NCBI GenBank assembly: GCA_913776255.1
Contig: CAJYLV010000012.1
Location: 1-63,211, forward strand
From: an uncultured Sphingomonas sp.
GTDB lineage: Bacteria > Pseudomonadota > Alphaproteobacteria > Sphingomonadales > Sphingomonadaceae
Length of the DNA stretch: 63,211 nucleotides
Direction: 5' to 3'
Every line of letters begins with the position of its first letter. The stretch's first letter is position 1. Position numbers and translations under genes: made by a program. This document shows positions 38,495 through 47,762 of the stretch, piece after piece. The notes beneath the pieces were generated by a model, which searched no databases, had not been told where the DNA came from, and worked only from the letters and a program-made list of their open reading frames with translations.

Positions 38495-39868
38495 TCAAAA
38501 ACTCGCCTCGCCGTAAACCCGCGAGACGTCCCCGCCCCACTCGCCGTTATACAAATCGAGCAGCCGCTCCGCCGGCACCTTCCCCGAGCGCACGATCTCG
38601 CGCAGCGGCGCGAGGAAGCCCGTCTCGTCCTCGCCCGCCGCGCTGACCCGCGCGCGCGCCTTCAGCCCGCCATGCGCAATGTCGAGCACCGCCCCCGCAA
38701 TGTCGCGCAGCTGCCCGCCGCCGGGGATCGGCGCCGCCAGCCCCAGCTTCGGCACCGCGTCGCGCAGCGCCTGCCGCTCGTCGAGCGTCCAGTGCCTGAC
38801 CAGATTCCACGCCGCGTCCAGCGCCGCCCCATCGTACAGCAGCCCGACCCAGAAGGCCGGCAGCGCGCAGATGCGGTTCCACGGCCCGCCGTCCGCGCCG
38901 CGCATCTCGAGGAAGGTCTTGAGCCGCACCTCGGGGAAGGCGGTCGACAGATGATCGTCCCAATCCTCGATCGTCGGCTTCTCGCCGGGCAGCACCGGCA
39001 GCTCGCCGCGCAGGAAGTCGCGGAAGCTCAGCCCCGCCGCGTCGATATAGCGCCCCTCGCGGTAGACGAAGTACATCGGCACATCGAGCATATAGTCGGC
39101 GTAGCGTTCATAGCCGAACCCGTCCTCGAACACGAACGGCAGCATCCCGGTCCGCGCCGGATCGGTGTCCGACCAGATGTGGCTGCGATAGCTCAGGAAG
39201 CCGTTCGGCCGCCCTTCCGTGAACGGCGAATTGGCGAACAGCGCGGTGGCGAGCGGTTGCAGCGCCAGCCCGACGCGGAACTTCTTCACCATATCGGCTT
39301 CGCTGGCGTAATCGAGGTTCACCTGGATCGTGCAGGTGCGCAGCATCATGTCGAGCCCCATCGAGCCGACGCGCGGCATGTGGCGCAGCATGATCGCATA
39401 GCGGCCCTTGGGCATGATCGGCAGCTCGGCGCGGGTCTTGTCGGGCCACATGCCCAGCCCGAGGAAGCCGATCCCTAGCTTCTCGCCCGCCGCCTTCACC
39501 TGCGCCAGATGCCGCCCGGTTTCGGCGCAGGTCTGGTGCAAATTCTCCAGCGGCGCGCCCGACAGCTCGAATTGCCCGGCGGGCTCGAGGCTGACCGAGC
39601 CGTCCGCCCCGCTCAGCGCGATGACGTTGCCGCCTTCGGTGACCGGCCGCCAGCCATGCTGCTCCAGCTCGCCGAGCAGCGCGCGGATTCCGCCCGGCTC
39701 GTCATAGGACGGGGCATGATGGTCGCCGGTGGCGTAGACGAACTTCTCGTGCTCGGTGCCGATCCGCCAGCGCGCCGCCGGCTTCTCCCCACTAGCGAAG
39801 CGGGCGATCAGCTGGTCGCGCGATTCGATAACGCTCGCGCGCGTGTCCGAAACCGTCTTGGTCGTCAT
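38495..39868 (-). CDS. gshA: Glutamate-cysteine ligase (plant-type GCS2)
   Basis: The first enzyme of glutathione synthesis joins glutamate and cysteine with ATP in the cytoplasm. The 457 residues match the alphaproteobacterial/plant class: RIGTEHEKFVY near residue 35, SLEPAGQFELSG (about 92-103), GMWPDKTRAELPIMPKGRY, CTIQVNLDYASE and a late MRGADGGPWNRICALPAFWVGLLYD. The length is typical. It is a single gene, convergent with the arabinan cluster and separated from rsmE by a repeat element at 39950-40055. Confidence 0.95.
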   Translation of the reverse strand: MTTKTVSDTRASVIESRDQLIARFASGEKPAARWRIGTEHEKFVYATGDHHAPSYDEPGGIRALLGELEQHGWRPVTEGGNVIALSGADGSVSLEPAGQFELSGAPLENLHQTCAETGRHLAQVKAAGEKLGIGFLGLGMWPDKTRAELPIMPKGRYAIMLRHMPRVGSMGLDMMLRTCTIQVNLDYASEADMVKKFRVGLALQPLATALFANSPFTEGRPNGFLSYRSHIWSDTDPARTGMLPFVFEDGFGYERYADYMLDVPMYFVYREGRYIDAAGLSFRDFLRGELPVLPGEKPTIEDWDDHLSTAFPEVRLKTFLEMRGADGGPWNRICALPAFWVGLLYDGAALDAAWNLVRHWTLDERQALRDAVPKLGLAAPIPGGGQLRDIAGAVLDIAHGGLKARARVSAAGEDETGFLAPLREIVRSGKVPAERLLDLYNGEWGGDVSRVYGEASF

Positions 39869-39949
39869 GGCCGCGCCTTACGCCGCGATGAACACCGGCG
39901 CTAGAGCGGATCGCACTGGCGGTTCGGGGGTAGAGCACAGCCCCACACC

Positions 39950-40055
39950 GTCATCCCGGACTTGATCCGGGATCCCGCTTCTTACTTCTGTGGCCAGAAA
40001 GCGGGGCCCCGGATCAAGGCTCTCCTGAGCTTCGCCGAAGGGTCCGGGGCGACGA
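39950..40055. repeat. Dispersed repeat, GTCATCCCGGACTTGATCC type
   Basis: The left part GTCATCCCGGACTTGATCCG is shared with the repeat at 45506-45535. The right part carries an approximate inverted copy (GGGGCCCCGGATCAAGG) and a second hairpin with CTGAGCTTCGCCGAAGG. No coding role seen. Confidence 0.65.
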
Positions 40056-40087
40056 GGAGAGCGGCGGCAGCACGCCGACCTCCCACA

Positions 40088-40831
40088 TCACCAGTCGCCC
40101 GCCACCGCCATCCACACCGCCACCGCCGCCGCCGCCGCGGTATCGGCGCGCAGGATGCGCGGCCCCAGCGCCACCCCCACCGCGGCCGGATGCGCGCGGA
40201 TCGCGGCGCGTTCCTCGTCGTCGAACCCGCCTTCCGGCCCGATCAGGATCGCCGCCGGCCCGCGCCGCTCGCGCATCGCCGCCGCCGCCGGCGCGCCGCC
40301 CAGTTCGTCGGCGAAGAACAAGGCGCGCCCAGCCGGCCAATCGCGCAGCAGCGCCGGCAGCTTCACCATCTCCGCCACTTCCGGAACGGCGGTGCGCCCG
40401 CATTGCTCGGCCGCCTCGATCATGTGCGCGCGCAGCCGCTCGGTATTCGGCTTGTCGACCACCGTCCGCCGCGTCACCACCGGCACCAGCCGCGCGACGC
40501 CCAGCTCGCACGCCTTCTCCGCCATCCAGTCGACGCGGCCCTTCTTCAGCGGCGCGGCGACCAGCCACAGGTCGGGCACCGCCTCGCGCGCGCGCAACCG
40601 CTGCTGCACGTCGAGCGTCAGGTCGCGCTTGCCGACCACGCTCGCCACCGCCAGCCATTCGCCGCTCGCGTCGTCAAACACTTTGACCGGATCGCCCACC
40701 TTGGTGCGCATCACCGCGATCAGATAATGCGCCTGCGGCCCCGACAGCGTCAGCGCGCCGGGCGCGAGCGCCGTCTCGACGAACAGCCGCGGCGTCGAGC
40801 GCGGCGGCCAGGCGGGCACCGCCCCCATCAT
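40088..40831 (-). CDS. rsmE: 16S rRNA (uracil1498-N3)-methyltransferase
   Basis: RsmE is a SPOUT-fold methyltransferase that uses SAM to methylate U1498 in the 30S decoding centre. The 247-residue protein has a PUA-like N-terminal part (RLFVETALAPGAL, HYLIAVMRTKVGD) and the knotted C-terminal domain with AILIGPEGGFDDEE and ALGPRILRADTAA. LKKGRVDWMAEKACELGV is characteristic of the family. Two tandem ATGs (40831 and 40828) follow GGGAAGGAAG; the first is preferred. The start overlaps the stop of the small upstream gene. Confidence 0.95.
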   Translation of the reverse strand: MMGAVPAWPPRSTPRLFVETALAPGALTLSGPQAHYLIAVMRTKVGDPVKVFDDASGEWLAVASVVGKRDLTLDVQQRLRAREAVPDLWLVAAPLKKGRVDWMAEKACELGVARLVPVVTRRTVVDKPNTERLRAHMIEAAEQCGRTAVPEVAEMVKLPALLRDWPAGRALFFADELGGAPAAAAMRERRGPAAILIGPEGGFDDEERAAIRAHPAAVGVALGPRILRADTAAAAAVAVWMAVAGDW

Positions 40832-40992
40832 TTCTTCCTTCCCCGTCCGATCAACAGGCGCGCGATCAGGAACAACAGCGCCCCCGCCAACGCGACGACC
40901 AGCACCACGCCCGTCACCACCCCGGCGACGCGCAAGATGGCATAGAACAGCGCCTCGAAAAACCGGCCGATCGCGACCGAGAGATGGATCAC
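40828..40992 (-). CDS. Small single-pass membrane protein, nested by overlaps
   Basis: A 54-residue frame starts at GTG 40992, overlapping the DUF2147 stop (GTGA), and its TGA overlaps the rsmE start codons. The product is VIHLSVAIGRFFEALFYAI followed by a strongly hydrophobic stretch VAGVVTGVVLVVALAGALLFL and a basic tail RLLIGRGRKK. Overlaps at both ends argue that it is translated. It resembles no family I can name. Confidence 0.68.
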   Translation of the reverse strand: MIHLSVAIGRFFEALFYAILRVAGVVTGVVLVVALAGALLFLIARLLIGRGRKK

Positions 40993-41375
40993 TTGGCGGA
41001 AACGCGCGTCCAGCGCTGCTCCTTGCACCCGAAGCCCGCGAACAAGCACCCTTGCGCAATCAGCGTGTTGCGCCCGTCGAGCTGCAACGTGCCCTCGACC
41101 TCGCGCCCGATGTCGGGGACGAACACCGTCCCCGCCCACGTCCCGTCGCCATCCTGCTCGAAGCCGCGGAACAAGGGCGTGCCGACCAGCCGCTCGGTCC
41201 CGCCCGCCGCGGCATCGTCCTTGGCCTTGTCGCTCGCCGACACCACGGTGCCACACATCCCCGGCTCGCCACGGCACGGCGCGACGCGGATCCGCACGCT
41301 GTCGCTGGCATTGCGCCACGTCCCCGCCAGCGGATCGGTGGCAGCGGCGGCGAGCAGGGCGAGAAGGGTCAACAT
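40989..41375 (-). CDS. DUF2147 exported protein
   Basis: The 128-residue product has a short signal peptide (MLTLLALLAAAAT), then the DUF2147 pattern DPLAGTWRNASDSVRIRV, GEPGMCGTVVSAS and a C-terminal RNTLIAQGCLFAGFGCKEQRWTRV. Family members are small secreted beta-barrel-like proteins with unclear function, sometimes linked to envelope stress. The ATG at 41375 gives a proper signal peptide; upstream in-frame codons would add a non-membrane extension. It heads a tightly overlapped set with the small membrane protein and rsmE and is divergent from lgt. Confidence 0.83.
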   Translation of the reverse strand: MLTLLALLAAAATDPLAGTWRNASDSVRIRVAPCRGEPGMCGTVVSASDKAKDDAAAGGTERLVGTPLFRGFEQDGDGTWAGTVFVPDIGREVEGTLQLDGRNTLIAQGCLFAGFGCKEQRWTRVSAK

Positions 41376-41526
41376 ACGCGCGAACCTCGTGGAAAACCGA
41401 CGCCCATATCTAGGGACGCGTTGCGCCGGAATGAACCGGCTGATCGCACCCCGGGAACAGCCCGGATCGGCGAGACGCTCAAGTCTCCCGCGACGACGCC
41501 CCGGCGATACGCTATTCGCCGGCTGG

Positions 41527-42363
41527 ATGACCCCGCCCGCCGCCCTCCGCTGGAGCGACCTCGGCCTTTCGCCGGTCGCCTTCCATCTCGGCCCGCTGCC
41601 GATCCGCTGGTACGCACTTGCCTTCATCGCCACCTTCGTGCTCGGTCGCTGGTATCTGCGACGATTGCTGCGGGTCGACGGCGCGCCAATGCCGCCGGAG
41701 CAGGTCGACGATCTGCTCGCCTACGTGGTGGCCGGCGTCATCGCGGGGGGAAGGCTCGGCTACGCGACCTTCTATCAGCCGGCCTTGTGGGCCAGCCCGC
41801 CCGAGCTGCTCAGCCTCTGGCATGGCGGGATGTCATTCCATGGCGGGCTGATCGGCCTGCTCGTCGCGCTGGCGCTGTTCGCGCGGCGGCGGCGCGTCCC
41901 GTTGCTTTCGTTGCTCGATTACGTCGGCTGTGCCACGCCCTTCGGCATGATCCTCGTCCGCATCGCCAATTTCATCAACGGCGAACTCTGGGGCCGCCCC
42001 ACCGCCTTGCCCTGGGGCATGATCTTTCCCGGCGCCGGTGACGATGTGCCGCGTCATCCCAGCCAGTTGTACGAAGCAGGATGGGAGGGGATCGGCACGA
42101 TGGTGTTGCTGTCGTTCCTGTTCTGGCGAACCGGCCTGCGTTATCAGCCGGGGCGGCTCGCCGGCGCGGGGCTGGTTTGGTACGGGGTCGGCCGCTTCGC
42201 CCTTGAACGCGTGCGCCAACCCGATCAGGGCCTCGAACATCTCTGGTGGGGACTGACGATGGGGCAGACGCTAAGCATCCCGATCCTGATCGGCGGCCTG
42301 TTCCTCCTCGTCCCGCGCGCAGGATCGCCGCGTCGTGAGCCGCGACGCGCGGCAGTCTCGTGA
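41527..42363 (+). CDS. lgt: Phosphatidylglycerol-prolipoprotein diacylglyceryl transferase
   Basis: Lgt attaches diacylglycerol to the lipobox cysteine of prolipoproteins, the first step of lipoprotein maturation in the inner membrane. The 278 residues contain several transmembrane helices and the signature region VRIANFINGELWGRPT (about 139-154). Conserved WHGGMSFHGGLIG and VPRHPSQLYEA also match the family, and GVGRFALERVRQPDQ lies near the end. ubiA follows with a GTGA overlap. The start at 41527 has no strong ribosome site. Confidence 0.95.
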   Translation: MTPPAALRWSDLGLSPVAFHLGPLPIRWYALAFIATFVLGRWYLRRLLRVDGAPMPPEQVDDLLAYVVAGVIAGGRLGYATFYQPALWASPPELLSLWHGGMSFHGGLIGLLVALALFARRRRVPLLSLLDYVGCATPFGMILVRIANFINGELWGRPTALPWGMIFPGAGDDVPRHPSQLYEAGWEGIGTMVLLSFLFWRTGLRYQPGRLAGAGLVWYGVGRFALERVRQPDQGLEHLWWGLTMGQTLSIPILIGGLFLLVPRAGSPRREPRRAAVS

Positions 42364-43268
42364 CCGACATCGTCCCCGACACCCAGCACCGCGGCCTGCT
42401 GTCGCTCCTGCCACCGCGCGCGCGGCTGTTCGCGTCGCTGGCGCGGTTCGACCGGCCGATCGGCTGGTGGCTGCTGTTCTGGCCCGGCGCATGGGGCGTC
42501 GCGCTCGCGGGCGGCGTCATCGAGCGCTGGCCGCTGATCCTGTGGCTGCTGCTCGGCAGCATCGCGATGCGCGGCGCGGGGTGCGTCTACAACGACATTG
42601 TCGACCGCGATCTCGATGCCAGCGTCGCGCGCACCCGCAGTCGCCCGCTCGCCAGCGGCGCGGTGTCGGCGAAGGCCGCATGGGCGTTCCTGCTCGCACT
42701 CTGCCTGATCGGGCTGGTCGTGCTGCTCCAGCTGCACCTGCCCGCCGCGCTCGTCTCGCTCGCCGCGATCGCGCCGGTCGCCGCCTATCCGTTCATGAAG
42801 CGCATCACCTGGTGGCCGCAGGCGTGGCTGGGGCTGGTCTTCTCCTGGGCGGCGCTGGTCGGCTGGACCGAGACCTGGGGCGCGCTCACCCTGCCCGGCC
42901 TGACGCTCTACGCCGGCACGATCTTCTGGGTGGTCGGCTACGACACGATCTACGCGTTGCAGGACCGCGAGGACGATGCGCTGGTCGGCATCCGCTCCTC
43001 GGCGCGCGCGCTCGGCCGCCACGTCCGCGCCGGGGTCACCGCCTGCTACGCGCTCGCGCTCGCGCTCTGGGCGGCGGCCTTGTGGCAGGTGCGCGCCGAC
43101 CCGCTGATCCTCGCCGCGCTCGCCCCGCTCGCGCTCCACCTGTCCTGGCAGGTCGCGACGTTGCGCGACGACGACGGCCAGGGCGCGCTCGACCGCTTCC
43201 GCAGCAACCGCACCGCCGGGCTGCTGATGTTCCTCGCCTGCATCGTCGTCGGCACGCGCATCCAATAA
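42360..43268 (+). CDS. ubiA: 4-hydroxybenzoate polyprenyltransferase
   Basis: UbiA prenylates 4-hydroxybenzoate in ubiquinone biosynthesis within the inner membrane. The 302 residues have about eight or nine membrane helices. The first Asp-rich motif, NDIVDRDLD (78-86), binds the prenyl diphosphate magnesium, and the second is seen as YDTIYALQDREDD. SLARFDRPIGWWLLFWPG at the N-terminus is typical. It starts at GTG 42360, inside the lgt stop (GTGA), so the two genes are coupled. Confidence 0.95.
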   Translation: MTDIVPDTQHRGLLSLLPPRARLFASLARFDRPIGWWLLFWPGAWGVALAGGVIERWPLILWLLLGSIAMRGAGCVYNDIVDRDLDASVARTRSRPLASGAVSAKAAWAFLLALCLIGLVVLLQLHLPAALVSLAAIAPVAAYPFMKRITWWPQAWLGLVFSWAALVGWTETWGALTLPGLTLYAGTIFWVVGYDTIYALQDREDDALVGIRSSARALGRHVRAGVTACYALALALWAAALWQVRADPLILAALAPLALHLSWQVATLRDDDGQGALDRFRSNRTAGLLMFLACIVVGTRIQ

Positions 43269-43328
43269 CGCCGCCGCGACGTTCTCCGCGATATGGCATC
43301 CGCAACCTTTCACTCCTAAGTCGATCCG

Positions 43329-44675
43329 ATGCTGACTCCCTCCCAAGCGCAGGATCGCGCCCACGACATCGTCCGCCGCGCCACCGCCGCCGGGGCCGAT
43401 GCCGCCGATGCGGTGTTCGCCGCCAGCGCCTCGACCGAGGTCTCGGTTCGGCTCGGCAAGCTCGAGGACGTCGGCCGCTCGGAGGGCGAGGACCTCGGCC
43501 TGCGCGTCTTCGTCGGGCAGCGCTCGGCGAGCGTCTCGACCTCCGACCTCTCGACCGCCGCAATGGACGCTTTGGTCGAACGCGCCGTGGCGATGGCCCG
43601 CGAAGCCCCCGAGGACCGCTGGGCCGGGCTCGCCCCGCAGGAGCGGCTGCTCCACGGCGCACCGCCCGCGCTCGACCTCGCCGATCGCCACGCCTGCACC
43701 CCCGAACAGCTCCGCACCGCCGCGCAGCGCGCCGAGGACGCCGCACGCGCCGTCGAAGGCGTCACCAACAGCGAGGGCGGCGGCGCATCGGCATCGCAGA
43801 GCGTCTGGGCGCTCGCCACCAGCCACGGCTTCGCGGGCAGCTACGCCACCACCGGGTTCAGCCTCTCGGCGAGCGTGATCGCGGGTGAGGGCAGCGCGAT
43901 GCAGCGCGACTATGCCTTCCATTCCGCGCGCCACCTCGCGCATCTCGACACGCCCGAGGCGATCGGCCAGCTCGCCGGCGAGCGCGCGGTCGCCCGCCTC
44001 GATCCGGGCGTGGCGCGCAGCGGGACGATGCCGATCGTCTTCGATCCGCGCGTCGGTTCCAGCCTGATCGGGCATCTGAGCGGCGCGATCACCGGCGGCG
44101 CGATCACCCGCCGCACCAGCTTCCTGCTCGATTCGCTCGGCACCGAGGTCTTCGCGCCCGGCGTGACGATCCGCGACGATCCGCACCGCCCGCACGGGCT
44201 GCGCTCGCGCCCGTTCGACGGCGAGGGGCTGCCGGTCTCGCCGCTCGCGATCGTCGAGAACGGCGTGCTCGAAAGCTGGCTGCTCGACAGCGCCTCGGCG
44301 CGGCAACTGGGGCTGGAGCCGACCGGCCATGCCGCGCGCGGGATTGCCGGTGCGCCGGGCGTGTCGACCAGCAACCTCTATATGGAGCCCGGCAAGGTGC
44401 CGGTCGCGACGCTGATCGAGGACATCGCGGACGGCATTTACGTCACCGAGCTGATCGGTCAGGGCGTCAACCCGGTCACCGGCGACTATAGCCGCGGCGC
44501 CGCCGGGTTCGCGATCCGCGGCGGCGAGATCGTCGCGCCGGTCGCCGGCTTCACGATCGCGGGCAATCTGCTCGCCATGTACCGCGCGCTCACCCCCGCC
44601 AACGACCTCGTGTTCCGGCAGGGCGTCAACGTGCCGACGCTGCGCATTGACGGGATGACGGTCGCCGGTGGCTGA
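43329..44675 (+). CDS. pmbA: TldD/PmbA family metalloprotease (TldE)
   Basis: The 448-residue protein is the PmbA/TldE subunit type. With TldD it forms a cage-like protease that processes small modified peptides such as microcins and assists toxin/antitoxin turnover. Family features include SEGEDLGLRVFVGQRSASVS near residue 50, VTNSEGGGASASQS (about 144), GTMPIVFDPRVGSSLIGH and the C-terminal GQGVNPVTGDYSRGAAGF. PmbA lacks the HExxxH zinc site present in TldD, and none is seen here. No tldD is in the window. Its stop overlaps the next start by eight bases. Confidence 0.93.
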   Translation: MLTPSQAQDRAHDIVRRATAAGADAADAVFAASASTEVSVRLGKLEDVGRSEGEDLGLRVFVGQRSASVSTSDLSTAAMDALVERAVAMAREAPEDRWAGLAPQERLLHGAPPALDLADRHACTPEQLRTAAQRAEDAARAVEGVTNSEGGGASASQSVWALATSHGFAGSYATTGFSLSASVIAGEGSAMQRDYAFHSARHLAHLDTPEAIGQLAGERAVARLDPGVARSGTMPIVFDPRVGSSLIGHLSGAITGGAITRRTSFLLDSLGTEVFAPGVTIRDDPHRPHGLRSRPFDGEGLPVSPLAIVENGVLESWLLDSASARQLGLEPTGHAARGIAGAPGVSTSNLYMEPGKVPVATLIEDIADGIYVTELIGQGVNPVTGDYSRGAAGFAIRGGEIVAPVAGFTIAGNLLAMYRALTPANDLVFRQGVNVPTLRIDGMTVAGG

Positions 44676-45474
44676 CGCCCCCGCTCCTGCTCTCGCCCCC
44701 GACCCCGGTCTGGTCGAGGCGGTCGCCGCGGTCGCGCGCGACGCCGGGCAGATGGCGCTCGCGCGCTGGCGCACCGATTTCGCGCGCTGGGAGAAGTCGG
44801 AGGGCAGCCCGGTGTGCGAGGTCGACCTCGACGTCGACCGGATGCTCCGCGCGCGGCTCGGCGCCTTGCTCCCCGATGCCGGCTGGCTGTCGGAGGAAAC
44901 CGCCGACAATGCGGACCGGCTCGCGTGCCGCCGCGTCTGGGTGGTCGATCCGATCGACGGCACCCGCGACTATATCCGCGGGCGCAGCGGCTGGTGCGTG
45001 TCGATCGCGCTGGTCGAGGACGGCCGCCCGGTGATCGGCGTGCTCGACGCCCCCGCGCGCGGGGAGGTATGGTGCGCCACCTCGCCCGGCCGCGCGACCC
45101 GCAACGGCGTGCGCGTCACCGCCGGCGGACGGCTGACCCTGCCGGGCGCGCGCGTCCCCGTCGACGCGCTCCCCAAGGTCGATCGCGACCTGACCGCGGT
45201 CGAGAAGCCCAATTCGATCGCCTTGCGTGTCGCGATGGTCGCCGCCGACCATGCCGATCTGGTCGCGACGCTGCGCTGGGGCAACGAATGGGACATCGCC
45301 GCCGCGGTGCTGGTCGCAAGCGCGGCCGGTGCCTCGGTCAGCGACGCGGTCGGCGCGCCGCTGGTGTTCAACAAGCCCGATCCGCGCGCTTATGGCGTGC
45401 TCGTCAGCACCGCCGGCATCCACGACGCCGCGATCCTCCGCCTCGCCGACCGCGTGAAGGCGGCGCTGGGGTGA
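44668..45474 (+). CDS. Inositol monophosphatase family protein (CysQ-like)
   Basis: This is a lithium-sensitive metal-dependent phosphatase. The 268 residues include SPVCEVDLDVDRML (about 47-60), WLSEETADNADR with the first metal ligands and the hallmark VVDPIDGTRDYIRGRSGW (91-108), then a late WGNEWDIAAAVLVASAAGA. These could fit 3'(2'),5'-bisphosphate nucleotidase (recycling PAP from sulfate assimilation) or an inositol phosphatase. Position after pmbA is common in alphaproteobacteria. A GTG at 44668 inside pmbA is the apparent start. Confidence 0.85.
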   Translation: MADAPAPALAPDPGLVEAVAAVARDAGQMALARWRTDFARWEKSEGSPVCEVDLDVDRMLRARLGALLPDAGWLSEETADNADRLACRRVWVVDPIDGTRDYIRGRSGWCVSIALVEDGRPVIGVLDAPARGEVWCATSPGRATRNGVRVTAGGRLTLPGARVPVDALPKVDRDLTAVEKPNSIALRVAMVAADHADLVATLRWGNEWDIAAAVLVASAAGASVSDAVGAPLVFNKPDPRAYGVLVSTAGIHDAAILRLADRVKAALG

Positions 45475-45505
45475 GCTTTCGTAGCCACCGCCCCCTCATT
45501 TAGCC

Positions 45506-45535
45506 GTCATCCCGGACTTGATCCGGGATCCCGCT
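45506..45535. repeat. Dispersed repeat, GTCATCCCGGACTTGATCC type
   Basis: The sequence matches the left part of the repeat at 39950, including CGGGATCCCGCT. The short internal inverted repeat CGGACTTGATCCG is visible. Confidence 0.65.
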
Positions 45536-45578
45536 CCTAAGGCACGGTTACGATCATAGCGCGGCGCGCGCTCCTGTC

Positions 45579-45653
45579 GTCATTGCGAGCGCAGCGAAGC
45601 AATCCAGTGCCAGACCAGGACGCCCTGGATTGCTTCGCTTCGCTCGCAATGAC
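45579..45653. repeat. 75-bp dispersed palindrome, copy 4 of 4
   Basis: The arms are near-identical to the other three copies, with GCGAGCGCAGCGAAG on the left and CTTCGCTTCGCTCGC on the right. It lies between the convergent phosphatase and TauE-type genes. Confidence 0.85.
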
Positions 45654-45686
45654 GGCTGGAGGCTAAACAACCGCCAGCCATCAACC

Positions 45687-46466
45687 CTATACCAGCAACC
45701 GCACCCCGACGATCAGCAACACCACCGCCAGCGCCGGCGTCACCACCCGCTCCGGCAGCCGGTCGGTCAGCTTCGCGCCGAGGATCACCCCCGGCACCGA
45801 CCCGAGCAACAACGCCCCCAGCAGCGGCAGGTTGATGTTCCCGATCACCGCATGCCCGATCCCGCCGATCAGCGCGACCGGCACTGCGTGCAGAATATCC
45901 GTCCCCACCAGCCGCTTGGCGTTCAGCCGGAACGGATAGAGCATCAGCAGCAGCGTCGCCCCCAGCGCGCCTGCCCCTACCGAGGTCAGCGTGATGAGCG
46001 TCCCCAGCAGCGCCCCCGCCGCCGCGGTCAGCCACGGCTGCCAGCGCAGCAGCGCCTCGGTCCGCGCGCCTTCGGCACGCGCGAACCGCCGCGCCAGCTT
46101 GGCGCGGAACGGCGTCAGCAGCGCGGAGATGACCAACGTCACCCCCAGCACGCGCACGATCAGGCCGTTGCTCTCGGCCTTGTGGCCGTGGCTCGACAGC
46201 CACCAGAGCGTGATCGCCACCGCCGGCAGGCTGCCCCAGCACAGCCGCTTGACGATCGTCCAGTCGGCGTTGTTCTGGCGGTGGTGCATCGTCCCGCCGA
46301 CGATCTTGGTGATCGCGGCGAACCACAGGTCGGTGCCGACCGCGGTCGTCGGCGCGACCCCGAACAGCAGGATCAACAGCGGCGACATCAGCGATCCGCC
46401 GCCGACCCCGGTCAGCCCGACGATCGTGCCGACCAGAAATCCGGCCAGCGTGCTCAGTGCGTCCAA
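45687..46466 (-). CDS. TauE/SafE family sulfite/anion exporter
   Basis: The product, 259 residues from a TTG at 46466, is a membrane protein of eight or so helices. It has the two inverted family repeats GTIVGLTGVGGGSLMSPLLI near the N-terminus and GTLITLTSVGAGALGATLLL in the second half. Such proteins export sulfite, sulfoacetate or other organic anions. The only ATG close by is out of frame, so the TTG start is inferred from where the first helix begins; translation could start elsewhere. It lies downstream of wecB on the same strand, 82 bases apart. Confidence 0.82.
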   Translation of the reverse strand: MDALSTLAGFLVGTIVGLTGVGGGSLMSPLLILLFGVAPTTAVGTDLWFAAITKIVGGTMHHRQNNADWTIVKRLCWGSLPAVAITLWWLSSHGHKAESNGLIVRVLGVTLVISALLTPFRAKLARRFARAEGARTEALLRWQPWLTAAAGALLGTLITLTSVGAGALGATLLLMLYPFRLNAKRLVGTDILHAVPVALIGGIGHAVIGNINLPLLGALLLGSVPGVILGAKLTDRLPERVVTPALAVVLLIVGVRLLV

Positions 46467-46548
46467 AGCGGTCTGCCCCCGTTCATCGCCCGTACCTGCG
46501 ACGCGGCGCCCGTGGCGGCAAGCGCAGAAAAGCTTGGGGCGACCAAGC

Positions 46549-47679
46549 TCATATCGCCAGCGCCGCCGCGAGGATCGCAGCGATCCGCGTCGCGGCATGC
46601 CCGTCGCCATAGCAATGCCGCACCACCGCGGCGGCTTCGAGCGCCGCCGGATCGTCGAGCAATCCGGTCGCCGCCGCGACGATCCGCACGGGATCGGTGC
46701 CGACCAGCCGCGCCGCACCGGCCACGATGCCTTCCGGTCGCTCGGTGACGTCGCGCAACACCAGCACCGGCACGCCGAGCGCGGGCGCTTCCTCCTGCAC
46801 CCCGCCGGAATCGGTCAGGATCAGCGTGCTCGCCGCCATCAGCCGCACGAACGCCGGATAGTCGAGCGCCGGGACCAGCGCGACCCGGTCGCACCCGCCC
46901 AGCCGCGCCGACAGCGGCCCTGCCACTGCCGGGTTGGGATGGAGCGGCACGACGATGGCGATGTCCGCTCGCATCGCCAGCCGTGCGATGGCCTCGGCGA
47001 TCCGCTCCAGCGCCGCGCCGTGATTCTCGCGGCGATGCACCGTGACGGTCACGATCCGCCGTCCCGCACAGCGCGCCAGCACCGGCGCGATCGCGTCCGC
47101 CAACGCCGGCGCGGCGGCGAGGCGCGCCTGGATGATCCGCAACGCATCGGCGACGGTGTTCCCGGTCAGATGGATCGCCGCCGCCGGCACGTTCTCCGCA
47201 CGCAGCGCCGCCACCGCCGCGGCGCTCGGCGCAAAATGCAGGTCGGCGATCACGCCAGCGACGCGCCGGCTGGCTTCCTCGGGCCACGGCGCGGACAGGT
47301 CGCCGCTGCGCAGCCCCGCCTCGACATGCGCGACCGGAATCCCGCGCAGGTGCGCGGCGAGCGTGGTGGCGAGCGTCGTCAGCGTGTCGCCGTGCACCAC
47401 CACCCGCGCCGGCCGCTCGCGCTCCAGCACCTCGCCGATCGCGACCAGCATCGCGGCCAGTTGCGCGTCCAGCGTCGCCCCCGCACCCATCAGCGCCAGC
47501 TTCACGTCGGCGACGATCCCGAACGTGCGCGATACCTGTTCCAGCAGCGTCCGATGCTGTCCCGTGACCAGCACGCGCGTGTCGATCTGCGGATGGTTCC
47601 GCATCGCCGCGATCACCGGCGCCATCTTGATCGCCTCCGGACGGGTGCCGAAGACAACGAGCAGGCGGGGCCGATGCAA
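46549..47679 (-). CDS. wecB: UDP-N-acetylglucosamine 2-epimerase (non-hydrolysing)
   Basis: WecB interconverts UDP-GlcNAc and UDP-ManNAc, a precursor of surface polysaccharides. The 376 residues begin [20 protein letters not shown], contain [16 protein letters not shown] (about 95-110), [20 protein letters not shown] (the conserved His/Glu region) and [29 protein letters not shown]. The start is TTG 47679, supported by a GGGAG site ten bases upstream. It is divergent from the 6-phosphogluconate dehydrogenase operon, which may feed the same sugar-nucleotide pool. Confidence 0.94.
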   Translation of the reverse strand: MHRPRLLVVFGTRPEAIKMAPVIAAMRNHPQIDTRVLVTGQHRTLLEQVSRTFGIVADVKLALMGAGATLDAQLAAMLVAIGEVLERERPARVVVHGDTLTTLATTLAAHLRGIPVAHVEAGLRSGDLSAPWPEEASRRVAGVIADLHFAPSAAAVAALRAENVPAAAIHLTGNTVADALRIIQARLAAAPALADAIAPVLARCAGRRIVTVTVHRRENHGAALERIAEAIARLAMRADIAIVVPLHPNPAVAGPLSARLGGCDRVALVPALDYPAFVRLMAASTLILTDSGGVQEEAPALGVPVLVLRDVTERPEGIVAGAARLVGTDPVRIVAAATGLLDDPAALEAAAVVRHCYGDGHAATRIAAILAAALAI

Positions 47680-47762
47680 CGTGCGAACGCTCCCAGGGGT
47701 TGTTGCGGCAGCGGAACCTGACGCATGGTCGGGTGATTAAGCGGCCAGCGAGGGAGTTTGCA

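Noticed and set aside
42225..44963. 912-codon open frame on the minus strand
   Set aside because: It runs opposite to lgt, ubiA, pmbA and the phosphatase, all of which have clear family motifs. The minus-strand product is a low-complexity Arg/Ala/Asp-rich sequence typical of GC-rich antisense frames.
46467..46500. ATG upstream of the TauE-type gene as its start
   Set aside because: That ATG is in another frame and meets a stop after ten codons (NGGRPLWTH). The in-frame TTG at 46466 is preferred.
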